From: Tessaracoccus sp.
GTDB lineage: Bacteria; Actinomycetota; Actinomycetes; Propionibacteriales; Propionibacteriaceae
Assembly: GCF_016714275.1 (NCBI RefSeq)
Contig: NZ_JADJNP010000004.1
Location: 248,001 to 312,000, forward strand
Direction of reading: 5' to 3'
DNA length: 64,000 bases
In this document: piece by piece, positions 17,815 through 26,161 of the stretch
How the letters are laid out: every line of letters begins with the position of its first letter
Numbering within the stretch: the stretch's first letter is position 1
Notes under the pieces: generated by a model
Database searches by the model: none
The model's input: the letters and a program-made list of their open reading frames with translations, nothing else
What the model was told of the DNA's origin: nothing
Translations under genes and position numbers: made by a program

Positions 17815-17846
17815 ATGCTTAGCATAGCTCATTACTTTGGGTAATG
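17815..17846. promoter_or_regulatory. Tandem palindromic operators upstream of marR
   Basis: ATGCTTAGCAT (17815-17825) and CATTACTTTGGGTAATG (17830-17846, 6-bp arms, 5-nt spacer) lie 18-49 bases before the marR start in an AT-rich patch. Spacing and symmetry fit MarR dimer sites. Confidence 0.6.
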
Positions 17847-17867
17847 GTTTCACGCCCATTGCCCTCG

Positions 17868-18165
17868 GCGCCTGCCTTGCACACCTCAAGGCCTGCCTTC
17901 AGATGAAGAAGCCTGTCTTGTGTATCGCGACGCCTGTGCTCCACCGTCTAACGCCAGTCCTGCGTCGTGACGCCTGCCTTGTGTGCCGCGATGCCAGCCT
18001 TCTGGCGAGGAAGCCTGTGCCAAGTCGTGGCGCCTGCGTTGGAAGGCCCGAGAAGGCTGGTGTTGTGGCTCAACGCTGGCGGCATCGGCGGAGCGCTGGC
18101 GTTGCGGTGAAAGGCAGGCGTCGCGGCGGAAGGCAGGCGTCACGACGCAAGGCTGGCGTTGTGGG
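17868..18165. repeat. Array of about 15 degenerate 20-bp repeats, nine direct then six inverted
   Basis: Forward units with consensus CGCCTGCCTTGTG start near 17870, 17891, 17911, 17932, 17953, 17972, 17993, 18013 and 18032 (19-21 bp apart). From 18055 the same motif continues inverted (AAGGCAGGCGT) near 18055, 18074, 18094, 18113, 18132 and 18151 (19-20 bp apart). The whole array is therefore a giant imperfect palindrome centred near 18045. The period is not a multiple of three, so it is not a protein repeat, and ORFs across it are spurious. It fills most of the 463-base gap between marR and the flavin monooxygenase. Confidence 0.85.
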
Positions 18166-18211
18166 GTGGGTCGGGGAGGGGTGAAAGAAGGGGTGGAGTG
18201 AAGGTGAAATA

Positions 18212-18225
18212 GTTGAACCATCAAC
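18212..18225. promoter_or_regulatory. Palindromic operator upstream of the CE1758-type monooxygenase
   Basis: GTTGAACCATCAAC is an inverted repeat (GTTGA and TCAAC arms, 4-nt spacer), 35 bases before the start. A TATGAT -10-like box follows at 18233-18238. TTGA/TCAA palindromes are typical targets of MarR-type redox regulators, but the cognate regulator is not identified. Confidence 0.5.
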
Positions 18226-18260
18226 GATGTTGTATGATGGTGTCAGTACTAGGAGGCAGC

Positions 18261-19412
18261 ATGATGCAGTTCGGCATCTTCACCGTCGGTGACATCACCA
18301 CCGATCCGACCAACGGTCGCACGCCGACCGAGCACGAGCGGATCAAGGCGACGGTCGCCATCGCCAAGAAGGCGGAGGAGGTGGGGCTCGACGTCGTCGC
18401 GGTCGGGCAGCACCACAACCCGCCGTTCGTCGCGTCCTCGCCGACGACGACGCTCGCCTACATCGGCGCGCAGACCGAACGCATCATCCTGTCGACCGCG
18501 ACGACGCTGATCACCACCACGGACCCCGTGCGGATCGCCGAGGACTACGCCATGCTGCAGCACCTCGTCGATGGCCGCATGGACCTCACGCTCGGGCGCG
18601 GCAACACCGGCCCCGTCTACCCGTGGTTCGGCAAGGACATCCGCGACGGCATCGCGCTCGCCGTCGAGAACTACGCGCTGCTGCACGAGCTCTGGCGAAA
18701 CGACGTCGTCAACTGGCAGGGCCAGCACCGCACGCCGCTGCACGGCTTCACCGCGACGCCGCGCCCGCTCGACGGCGTGCCGCCCTTCGTGTGGCACGGC
18801 TCGATCCGCTCGCCCGAGATCGCCGAGCAGGCCGCTTACTACGGCGACGGCTTCTTCCACAACAACATCTTCTGGCCGGCGACCCACACGAAGCGGATGG
18901 TCGAGCTCTACCGCCGCCGCTTCGCGCACTACGGCCACGGCCGCCCCGAGGACGCCATCGTCGGACTCGGCGGACAGGTGTTCATGCGGAAGAACTCGCA
19001 GGACGCCGTGCGCGAGTTCCGTCCCTACTTCGACAAGGCCCCCGTCTACGGCGGCGGCCCCTCGCTGGAGGAGTTCACGCGTGAGACCCCGCTCACCGTC
19101 GGCACGCCCGAGCAGGTGATCGAGCGCGTGCTCGGCTTCCGCGACTACGCCGGCGACTACCAGCGCCAGCTGTTCCTGATGGACCACGCGGGCCTCCCGC
19201 TGAAGACCGTGCTCGAGCAGCTCGACCTGCTGGGCGAGCAGGTCGTGCCCGTGCTGCGCACGGAGTTCGCCGCCCTGCGCGCCCCGGGCGTGCCCGACGC
19301 CCCGACCCACGCGAACCGCCTCCCCGCCGACACCCCGGCAGCCGCGTCACCGTCGGAACCCTCCGTCGATCGCTGGACCGGTACCCGCGCCGAGGACGAC
19401 AACCGCCTCTAG
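18261..19412 (+). CDS. LLM-class flavin-dependent oxidoreductase, CE1758 family
   Basis: A luciferase-like monooxygenase of about 383 residues. The start MMQFGIFTVGDITTDP and the internal GRMDLTLGRGNTGPVYPWFGKDIRDG match the actinobacterial CE1758 group, which always pairs with an FMN reductase. AGGAGG at 18251-18256 supports a start at 18261 or the adjacent ATG at 18264; the upstream codons from 18213 are leader. The last 40 residues are low-complexity Pro/Ala/Thr. The partner reductase is 105 bases downstream. Oxidation substrate is unknown; quinone or electrophile stress is a plausible trigger because of the palindromic operator upstream. Confidence 0.88.
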   Translation: MMQFGIFTVGDITTDPTNGRTPTEHERIKATVAIAKKAEEVGLDVVAVGQHHNPPFVASSPTTTLAYIGAQTERIILSTATTLITTTDPVRIAEDYAMLQHLVDGRMDLTLGRGNTGPVYPWFGKDIRDGIALAVENYALLHELWRNDVVNWQGQHRTPLHGFTATPRPLDGVPPFVWHGSIRSPEIAEQAAYYGDGFFHNNIFWPATHTKRMVELYRRRFAHYGHGRPEDAIVGLGGQVFMRKNSQDAVREFRPYFDKAPVYGGGPSLEEFTRETPLTVGTPEQVIERVLGFRDYAGDYQRQLFLMDHAGLPLKTVLEQLDLLGEQVVPVLRTEFAALRAPGVPDAPTHANRLPADTPAAASPSEPSVDRWTGTRAEDDNRL

Positions 19413-19420
19413 TTGGCGCT

Positions 19421-19467
19421 GATTCAGCCGGCACCGCGCGCGAAGCGCCGAGGCCATCGAAACCAAT
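19421..19467. repeat. Dispersed REP-like element, copy A
   Basis: It shares AGCCGG, GCGCGAAGCG and CGAAACCAAT, in the same order and spacing, with copy B at 37124-37171. The general form (TTGAGCC...CGAAACCA) resembles short palindromic intergenic repeats common in actinobacteria. It lies in the gap between the paired flavin genes. Confidence 0.6.
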
Positions 19468-19517
19468 AGACCTGACCAACTTCGTATCCCACGCACACAA
19501 CGACACTCCTGAAAGAC

Positions 19518-20120
19518 ATGAACATGCTGCGCATCGTCGTGATCTCCGGCGGCCTCGGGTCGCCGTCCTCCACCCGCGTCCTTGGCGACGACATCCTCGC
19601 CCGGCTGCGCGAGGCGCTCGCCCTTGAGGGGGAGGAGCTGGACGCCCGTTTCGTCGAGCTGCGCGAGCTGGCGCACCCGATCGTCGACGCCATGCTTACC
19701 GGGTTCCCGACCGGCGAGTTGGCCCGCGTCCTCGACGATGTCGCCGCCGCGGATGCGCTCGTGGTCGTCAGCCCCACGTTCTCCGCGTCGATCAGCGGCC
19801 TGGTGAAGAGCTTCTTCGACATCCTGGAGCCGGAAACCGTCAAGGGGAAGCCGGTGCTTATGGCGGCGACCGGCGGCACGGAGCGGCACTCGCTGATGCT
19901 CGAGTTCGCGATGCGCCCGCTGCTCAGCTACCTGGGCGCGGTCCCGGTGCGCACCGCGGTGTTCGCGGCGACGGCGGACTTCGGCGGCCCCGGTGCCGCC
20001 GGCCTCGACCGCAGGGTCAAGGCCGCCGCCGACGAGCTCGCCGCCGTCCTCGTCACGACCCCGCGCCGCGAGACCGAGGGTGACTTCGTCGACTTCGCAA
20101 CGCTTCTAGGTGCCCGGTGA
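19518..20120 (+). CDS. LLM-partnered FMN reductase, CE1759 family
   Basis: A 200-residue NADPH-dependent FMN reductase of flavodoxin fold. The FMN-phosphate loop is SGGLGSPSSTR (residues about 10-20), SPTFSASISGLVKSFFD contacts the isoalloxazine, and AATGGTERHSLMLEFAMRPLLSYLGA completes the site. It should supply reduced FMN to the upstream monooxygenase, with which it forms the known CE1758/CE1759 two-gene unit. The ATG at 19518 (MNML) or 19524 (MLRI) are alternatives. The pair may be cotranscribed across the 105-base gap that holds a REP-like element. Confidence 0.87.
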   Translation: MNMLRIVVISGGLGSPSSTRVLGDDILARLREALALEGEELDARFVELRELAHPIVDAMLTGFPTGELARVLDDVAAADALVVVSPTFSASISGLVKSFFDILEPETVKGKPVLMAATGGTERHSLMLEFAMRPLLSYLGAVPVRTAVFAATADFGGPGAAGLDRRVKAAADELAAVLVTTPRRETEGDFVDFATLLGAR

Positions 20121-20246
20121 ACGTGAGCGTGATCCGCTGCTCATGCGTGCCACCGCCGCGTTGTCTGGAGACGATGACGTGATTCGATCATTGAATTGCG
20201 GATCATGCTCAAAGTCATCCCCAACCCGGCAGTTGACGGGGGATCT

Positions 20247-21146
20247 ATGCTGAACGCCGTGATCCCTGACCGCCGCCTTCTGCTTGTCCATGCCCACCCC
20301 GACGACGAGTCCAGCCAGTCTGCCGCGACCATGGCTCGTTACGTCGCGGAGGGAGCCCAAGTGACGCTCGTGACGTGCACGCTCGGCGAGCTGGGCGAGA
20401 TCCTCGTCCCCGAGTGGGCCCACTTCACGGCCGGCGAGTTGGGTGGACATCGCCAGGGCGAGATCGCGGTCGCGCTGGCCGAGGTCGGCGTCACCGACCA
20501 CATCTACCTCGGCGGCGCCGGACGCTACCACGACTCCGGCATGGCGAGGGACGAGCAGGGCAAGGTCATCGCGCCCGACGACATGCCGGACAACGCCTTC
20601 TGGCGCGCGGACCTGCTCGAGGCCGCCAACCACCTCGTCGAGGTGATCCGCTCGCGCCGGCCGCAGGTGCTTGTCACCTACGACCCGTTCGGCAACTACG
20701 GCCACCCCGACCACGTCCAGGCACATCGCGTCGCCATGTACGCGACGGTGCTGGCCGCGGCGGCGTCGCACAGGCCAGACCTCGGCGTGCCCTGGCAGGT
20801 GCAGCGCGTGCTGTGGAACACTCACAACACGGAACGCTGGGTCGAGGCGTACGGCATCGCCAAGGAGCGCGGGCTCGAACTCTGGCCCGAGGAGGAGCGC
20901 TCGGAAGAGGACTTCGGGCCGGCTCCGAGCCAGATCGTCGCCGTCGTCGAGTGCGGCCCGTGGCTGGAGATCTGTCGACGCGCGCTCGGCTCGCACCGCA
21001 GCCAGGTCGACCCCGAGAACCCGTTCTGGCAGTTCTACGCGATCGTCCAGGAACTCCCCGGTTCGGGAGAGGCGTACCTCCTCGCGACCGGCGAGCCGTT
21101 CCCAGAGGGCGAGATCGCCACGGACCTGTTCGCCGGCCTCGACTAA
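20247..21146 (+). CDS. mshB: N-acetyl-GlcN-Ins deacetylase of mycothiol biosynthesis
   Basis: A 299-residue zinc-dependent LmbE-family deacetylase. The first zinc motif is HAHPDDESS (residues 15-23), the second is YGHPDHVQAHR, and the inner core TCTLGELGEI is typical of MshB, which deacetylates the GlcNAc-Ins precursor before cysteine is added. Length is close to characterised MshB proteins. GGGGGAT stands just before the ATG at 20247; in-frame starts at 20196 and 20205 are less likely. Presence of mycothiol synthesis supports an actinobacterial host. Mycothiol S-conjugate amidase (Mca) is the main alternative; the short length favours MshB. Confidence 0.87.
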   Translation: MLNAVIPDRRLLLVHAHPDDESSQSAATMARYVAEGAQVTLVTCTLGELGEILVPEWAHFTAGELGGHRQGEIAVALAEVGVTDHIYLGGAGRYHDSGMARDEQGKVIAPDDMPDNAFWRADLLEAANHLVEVIRSRRPQVLVTYDPFGNYGHPDHVQAHRVAMYATVLAAAASHRPDLGVPWQVQRVLWNTHNTERWVEAYGIAKERGLELWPEEERSEEDFGPAPSQIVAVVECGPWLEICRRALGSHRSQVDPENPFWQFYAIVQELPGSGEAYLLATGEPFPEGEIATDLFAGLD

Positions 21147-21163
21147 CGCTGCCAGACATCAGT

Positions 21164-21216
21164 CTGCGTGGGCTGCTTCAGCTGTGCAATAGGTACAGCT
21201 GAAGCAGCCCACGCAG
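21164..21216. terminator. Long perfect hairpin between convergent mshB and permease genes
   Basis: Two perfect 22-nt arms (21164-21185 and 21195-21216) with a 9-nt loop. It lies between convergent genes and so can end transcription from both sides. No U-run follows, so it may act as a roadblock or RNase barrier instead of a classical intrinsic terminator. Confidence 0.75.
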
Positions 21217-21281
21217 GTTTGTGCACGAAGGTCAGGCGCAGCAGCCGGGATGGTGAGTGCTGGTGACGGGCTCGGCAGGGA

Positions 21282-22739
21282 TCACCCGGCGTGCCGGGAC
21301 TCCTGGGCGCGGATCTTCGCGGCGCGGGCGAAGTAGGTGACGAGGAACGACAGCACGAGGGCGAAGAAGACGCCGAGGTTCGCGTAGGCCCAGTCGCCTT
21401 CCTTGCCGCCGATCAGGAACAGCAGGTAGCCCTGCCAGTTGTTCCAGGTCGCGGACTCAGCGAACGCGTTCACGACGAAGCCCCAGCCGATCACCGACGC
21501 CACGGCCATCGTGCCGATCGACGTCCAGTCCCAGGCGCCGTAGCGGCCGTTCGGGTCGAAGAGGGCCTTCTCGTCGTAGTCGGTGCGGCGGCGCAGGATG
21601 TCCGCGATCAGGATGCCGGCCCACGACGCCAGCGGGACGCCGAGCGTGATCAGGAAGCTCTGGAACGGCTCCACGAAGTTGGCGGCGAAGAACACGACGT
21701 AGATGGTGCCAAGGGTCAGGATCGCGCCGTCGAGGCCCGCCGCCGCGGGGCGGGGGATCTTTATGCCCAAGCTGATCAGCGTCAGGCCCGACGAGTAGAT
21801 GCCCAGCACCGCGCCCGAGACCAGCGCGAGGACCGCCGTCAGCAGGAACGGGACGAGCACCCAGACGGGCAGGATCGACGCGAGCGCGCCGAGCGGGTCG
21901 GCGTTGATGGCCTCGCTGAGGGCAGGGTCCGACCCTGCAAGCAGGAGGCCGACGATCACCAGCGGGATGGGCGCGACGGAGGCACCGAACGTGTTCCAGA
22001 AGATGATGGACCCGTCGGAGGCTGTGCGCTTCTGGTAGCGGGTCCAGTCGGCGGCGATGTTGATCCAGCCGAGGCCGAAGCCGGTCATCACCATCACCAG
22101 CGCACCGATGACCTGCCCGGTTCCACCGTTCGGGATGGAGCCGACGGCGGCCCAGTCGATGTGCGGGAACGTCAGCACGACGTAGAGGATGGTGATGAAG
22201 CCCGTCAGCCAGGTCAGCAGCGACTGCAGCTTCATGATGGTGTGGTAGCCCAGCACGGAGGCGCCGACGATCAGCGCTGCGACGACCACCGTCGCCCCCA
22301 GCTTTACCGCGGTCCCACCGTCGCCACCCAACCGGGTGATGATGCTGGACGTGGCTAGCACGGCGAGGATAGCAAGGTATGTCTCCCAGCCGATCGAGGT
22401 GAGCCAGCTGACGATGCCCGGCACCTTCTGCCCGTTGACGCCGAACGCGGCCCGCGACAGCACCATGGTGGGCGCCGAGCCGCGCTTGCCCGCGATGGCG
22501 ATCACGCCGCAGAGGAAGAACGACACGACGATGCCGATCACCGAGACCAGCGCCGCCTGCCAAAACGAGATGCCGAAGCCGAGGATCCAGGCGCCGTAGC
22601 TCATGCCGAAGACCGAAACGTTGGCCGCGAACCATGGCCAGAACAGGTCACGCGGCTTCGCGTGACGCTCCGACTCGGGGATGATCTCAATTCCCGCGTG
22701 CTCGATCAGGGTCGAGCTGACGGTGTTCTCCGTGGTCAC
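21282..22739 (-). CDS. NCS1-family cytosine/purine permease
   Basis: A 485-residue membrane protein with about twelve predicted helices, of the NCS1 family (CodB/allantoin/nucleobase permeases), which imports nucleobases with H+ or Na+. Visible family features are the N-terminal RDLFWPWFAANVSVFGMSYGAW and the GFGLGWINIAADWTRYQKR region. The GTG at 22739 has GGGAGGT upstream and is preferred to the longer ORF. It stands alone between a strong hairpin and glgX on the other strand. Substrate is not predictable; the uridine phosphorylase elsewhere shows that nucleoside salvage exists. Confidence 0.87.
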   Translation of the reverse strand: MTTENTVSSTLIEHAGIEIIPESERHAKPRDLFWPWFAANVSVFGMSYGAWILGFGISFWQAALVSVIGIVVSFFLCGVIAIAGKRGSAPTMVLSRAAFGVNGQKVPGIVSWLTSIGWETYLAILAVLATSSIITRLGGDGGTAVKLGATVVVAALIVGASVLGYHTIMKLQSLLTWLTGFITILYVVLTFPHIDWAAVGSIPNGGTGQVIGALVMVMTGFGLGWINIAADWTRYQKRTASDGSIIFWNTFGASVAPIPLVIVGLLLAGSDPALSEAINADPLGALASILPVWVLVPFLLTAVLALVSGAVLGIYSSGLTLISLGIKIPRPAAAGLDGAILTLGTIYVVFFAANFVEPFQSFLITLGVPLASWAGILIADILRRRTDYDEKALFDPNGRYGAWDWTSIGTMAVASVIGWGFVVNAFAESATWNNWQGYLLFLIGGKEGDWAYANLGVFFALVLSFLVTYFARAAKIRAQESRHAG

Positions 22740-22854
22740 GTCTACCTCCCGGTGTCGCCGATGTGACAAGGCGATCCTGCCATCGCAGCGGGCGAACCGG
22801 CGCGACCCGCGCGGCAGTGTCCGCAAGCGGGACACTTCTGGTTCCGTGGCGTGA

Positions 22855-22860
22855 CACAAT
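22855..22860 (+). promoter_or_regulatory. Putative leaderless -10 box of glgX
   Basis: CACAAT, 7 nt before the ATG at 22868, with no Shine-Dalgarno sequence between. Confidence 0.45.
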
Positions 22861-22867
22861 CCGCTGC

Positions 22868-25207
22868 ATGAGCAGCGTGATTGCCCTCGACGAGGCAGCC
22901 TGGGCCGGAGCCGACTGGCCGCTCGGCGCGCACCCCTCCGCGGAGGGCATCACCTTCGCGGTACACGCCCCGGCGGCGACGCGCGTGCAGCTCGAGATCT
23001 ACCCCGAGGCCCTCGGCGTCGACGCCTCGCACACCTTCTTGCTCGCCAAGGGAGACGACGGCGCGTGGCGCGGCAACCTGCAGGGGTTGCAACTGAACGC
23101 GCTTTACGCCTACCGCGTGTGGGGGCCGAACTGGGAGTGGGTCGATGGCTGGGCGCCAGGCTCCGACCTCGGCTACGTCGCCGACCTCGACGAGTCAGGC
23201 AACCGGTTCAATCCCAACAAGGCGCTCTTCGACCCGTACGCCCGCGAGGTCACCCACAACGTCTACACGGACAAGCTCGAGCCGTTCGGCGTCGACGACG
23301 GCGTGTTCGGCACCGGCGGCGACCTGATCGACGGCGTGCCCCGCCGCCTCATCGACACCGGGCCGTGGGTGCCGAAGGGCGTCGTCATCGCCGACTACAC
23401 GTCCGTTGCCCCCAAGCCGCACGTGCCGCCGGAGCGCTCCAGCATCTACGAGGCGTCGGTGGAGCAGCTGACGGGGCATCCTTCGGCGGCCCGGCTGAGC
23501 GAGCTGCTGCTGCGCGAGCCCGAGTTCGGCGCGGTCGGCGACATCCCCGCGGAGTACCTGGGCACCTATAAGGGCGCGGGGCTCATGGCGCCGTACCTAC
23601 GGGCGCTCGGGTTCACCACTGTCGAGTTGCTGCCGATCCACGAGACCAACGCCTCCGAGGCAAGCCGCGACGTCGCGAAGACCAACGCGTGGGGGTACAT
23701 GACGCTGGCGTTCTTCGCTCCCAACCGTCGCTACGCCCACGACAAGAGTTGGGGCGGTCCCACGCGCGAGTTCAAGGAGATGGTCTCTGCCTTCCACGAG
23801 GAGGGCCTCGAGGTGTACCTCGACGTCGTCTACAACCACTCCGCGGAGGGCGGGAACTGGAACGGCGACGTCGCCACCACCGGCTTCGTCTCGCTGGGCG
23901 GCTTCGCGACCGCCGACTACTACCAGATGACCGAGGCGAAGCTCCTTGTCGACGGCGCCACCGGTACCGGTAACCAGCTGAACTACTCCTCCCCGGTCGC
24001 GCGCCAGCTGGTGCTCGACTCGCTCGCCTACTGGGCGGACGACATGTTCGTAGACGGGTTTCGCTTCGATCTCGCGACGGTGCTCGGCCGCATGCCCGCC
24101 GCCGCGCACGCCGACGACTGGGACAGGCAGAAGCGCTTCTTCGGAGACCATCCGCTGCTCGTCGACATCGCCGCCTTCGCCGAGGCCACGCACGTCGAGG
24201 TCATCGCCGAGGCCTGGGACCTGTGGGGCTACGAGGTCGGCAACTTCCCCCGCGGCTGGGGCGAGTGGAACGGCCGCTACCGCGACGCCGTACGCCGGTT
24301 CACAAAGGGCGACGGCAACACGTTCGCCTTCGTCGACATGGTCAACGGCGACTACCACCACTTCCACTCCTCGGGTGGGGCGCAGAAGACCATCAACTTC
24401 GTCGACGCGCACGATGGCTTCACGATGGCGGACCTCGTCAGCTACCAGACGAAGGTCAACAACCAGCCGTTCCCATTCGGGCCGTCTGACGGCGGCACCG
24501 ACGACAACCTGTCCTGGGACTCCGGCGGCTCCCAGGCGCTCCGCAGGCAGCGGCTGAGGAACCTGTGGACGATCCTCTTCTTCTCGCGCGGCGTGCCGAT
24601 GGTGGTTGCGGGCGACGAGCTCGGCCGCACGCAGAACGGCAACAACAACCCCTGGGCCTTGGACTCGGTCGCGATGCGCAACAACTACTCCGCCGTCGCC
24701 ACGAACGCCCCGCAGGCGGTTCCCGTCGAGGCGGGCGTGCCCGCCGAGTACAACAACAACCTCGGCACCTACGACACCGACGAGCACGTCAACGGACAGT
24801 TCCGTTTCGCGGCCTTCGTCGCCAACCTGCGGCGCCGCCATCCCGCGCTCCAGCAGAGTCACTACGGCGATCTGATCCCCGACAACGAGGACGTCTCCTA
24901 CCTGTTTCACGCCTCGGCGGGCGGCGAGCTGGGGGAGGGGCACCGCGGTGTCGCGGTCCACATCAACTCGCCAGGCGACGACTTCTTCGTGATGGTGAAC
25001 ATGGCCGACTTCGTCGTCGAGTTCTTCGTACCGGAGGCTCCGTCAGGCTGGGTGTGGCGGCGCCTGATCGATACCGGTACCTGGGCCGAGCCCGCATGCA
25101 ACCACTGGCCGGAGGGAGAGGGGAAGGTCGTCGCGGGCAGCGTCGTCGTCCCGCCGTGGACGGTCGTAGTGTGGCATCAGTCGCGCGAGTTGGTAGAGGA
25201 GGACTGA
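22868..25207 (+). CDS. glgX: Glycogen debranching enzyme / isoamylase-type GH13
   Basis: A 779-residue GH13 enzyme that hydrolyses alpha-1,6 branches in glycogen. An N-terminal CBM48-like beta domain (about residues 10-110) precedes the catalytic barrel. Conserved regions are VYLDVVYNHSAEGG, the nucleophile Asp in DGFRFDLATVLGR, the acid Glu in IAEAWDLWGYEVGNFP, and the transition-state Asp in FVDAHDGFTMADLVSY. The protein is longer than some GlgX enzymes and has an Asn-rich segment near residue 590. A short gap separates it from the lipid kinase gene (GTG at 25211), so these may be cotranscribed although their functions differ. Confidence 0.92.
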   Translation: MSSVIALDEAAWAGADWPLGAHPSAEGITFAVHAPAATRVQLEIYPEALGVDASHTFLLAKGDDGAWRGNLQGLQLNALYAYRVWGPNWEWVDGWAPGSDLGYVADLDESGNRFNPNKALFDPYAREVTHNVYTDKLEPFGVDDGVFGTGGDLIDGVPRRLIDTGPWVPKGVVIADYTSVAPKPHVPPERSSIYEASVEQLTGHPSAARLSELLLREPEFGAVGDIPAEYLGTYKGAGLMAPYLRALGFTTVELLPIHETNASEASRDVAKTNAWGYMTLAFFAPNRRYAHDKSWGGPTREFKEMVSAFHEEGLEVYLDVVYNHSAEGGNWNGDVATTGFVSLGGFATADYYQMTEAKLLVDGATGTGNQLNYSSPVARQLVLDSLAYWADDMFVDGFRFDLATVLGRMPAAAHADDWDRQKRFFGDHPLLVDIAAFAEATHVEVIAEAWDLWGYEVGNFPRGWGEWNGRYRDAVRRFTKGDGNTFAFVDMVNGDYHHFHSSGGAQKTINFVDAHDGFTMADLVSYQTKVNNQPFPFGPSDGGTDDNLSWDSGGSQALRRQRLRNLWTILFFSRGVPMVVAGDELGRTQNGNNNPWALDSVAMRNNYSAVATNAPQAVPVEAGVPAEYNNNLGTYDTDEHVNGQFRFAAFVANLRRRHPALQQSHYGDLIPDNEDVSYLFHASAGGELGEGHRGVAVHINSPGDDFFVMVNMADFVVEFFVPEAPSGWVWRRLIDTGTWAEPACNHWPEGEGKVVAGSVVVPPWTVVVWHQSRELVEED

Positions 25208-25210
25208 GCC

Positions 25211-26158
25211 GTGCCCGCTGCCGTCGTCTACAACCCGACCAAGCTGACCCAGAGTGAGCTGGCGGCCGTCATCGACCCCGCGACCGCGAACGCCGGCTGG
25301 GGCGAGACGATCTGGATCGAGACCACCATCGACGACCCGGGCGTCGGCCAGGCGCGGGAGGCGGTGCGGCGCGGCGCGAACGTCGTGCTCGCCGTCGGCG
25401 GAGATGGCACGGTGCGCGCGGTCGCGGAGGGGCTGCGCCGCACCCACGTGCCGCTGGCGATCCTCCCGCAGGGCACCGCGAATCTGCTCGCCCGCAACCT
25501 CGAGCTCCCTCTGGACAACCTGGCCGCGGCCGTCGACGTCGCTGTGACGGGCAGGTCGCATCCGATCGACGTCGGCCTTGCGCGCTGGCTGCGTCCCGAT
25601 GGCGATGTCGTCGAGCACACGTTCCTGGTCATGGCGGGCATGGGCCTCGACGCGCAGATCATGTCGAACACCGACGAGGGGCTGAAGAAGCGCGTCGGGT
25701 TCCTCGCCTATGTGAAGACCGGCGCCGTCGAGGTGAGCAAGAACCGCAGGATGAGCCTCACCTACCGGCTCGACGGCGGTCGGGAGCGCCGGTCGCGGGC
25801 GCACATGATGGTGGTCGGCAACTGCGGATCGATCGGCTACAACGTGTACCTGATGCCCGACGCTGCCGTCGACGACGGGCTGTTCGACGTGGTGCTGGCC
25901 AAGCCTGCGGGCCCGCTCGGTTGGCTGCTCGTCGGCTGGCGGGTGTTCGTGTCGAACACCATCCGCCGTCGGCTGCTGCGCCGTTCGCCGCGCTACGACG
26001 ACCCCGTGTACGCGTACCTGCAGGGCCGCTCGATGGACGTGGCGCTGAAGCGTCCCGAAGTGATGCAGCTCGACGGCGACCCGGTCGGCTCCGTCGATGC
26101 GGTCAGCTTCCGCCTCGACCCAGGCGCCCTCCTTGTCCGAGTGCCAGAAGCTGGGTGA
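25211..26158 (+). CDS. Diacylglycerol/lipid kinase family protein
   Basis: A 315-residue soluble kinase of the DAGK_cat family (DgkB/YegS-like). The glycine loop AVGGDGTVRAVAEG (residues about 61-74) and PLAILPQGTANLLARNL are the nucleotide and catalytic signatures. The C-terminal beta domain includes MQLDGDPVGS. It phosphorylates a lipid such as diacylglycerol in membrane lipid recycling, though related proteins act on other lipids or NAD. It begins with GTG 3 nt after the glgX stop and is convergent with the TIR gene 3 bases away. Confidence 0.87.
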   Translation: MPAAVVYNPTKLTQSELAAVIDPATANAGWGETIWIETTIDDPGVGQAREAVRRGANVVLAVGGDGTVRAVAEGLRRTHVPLAILPQGTANLLARNLELPLDNLAAAVDVAVTGRSHPIDVGLARWLRPDGDVVEHTFLVMAGMGLDAQIMSNTDEGLKKRVGFLAYVKTGAVEVSKNRRMSLTYRLDGGRERRSRAHMMVVGNCGSIGYNVYLMPDAAVDDGLFDVVLAKPAGPLGWLLVGWRVFVSNTIRRRLLRRSPRYDDPVYAYLQGRSMDVALKRPEVMQLDGDPVGSVDAVSFRLDPGALLVRVPEAG

Positions 26159-26161
26159 GCG

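Noticed and set aside
17868..18165. CRISPR array
   Set aside because: Units are contiguous and degenerate at 20 bp with no unique spacers, orientation flips halfway, and no cas genes are near.
17837..18224. ORFs on both strands across the repeat array
   Set aside because: The repeat period is 19-21 bp, not a multiple of three, and both strands give similar low-complexity proteins.
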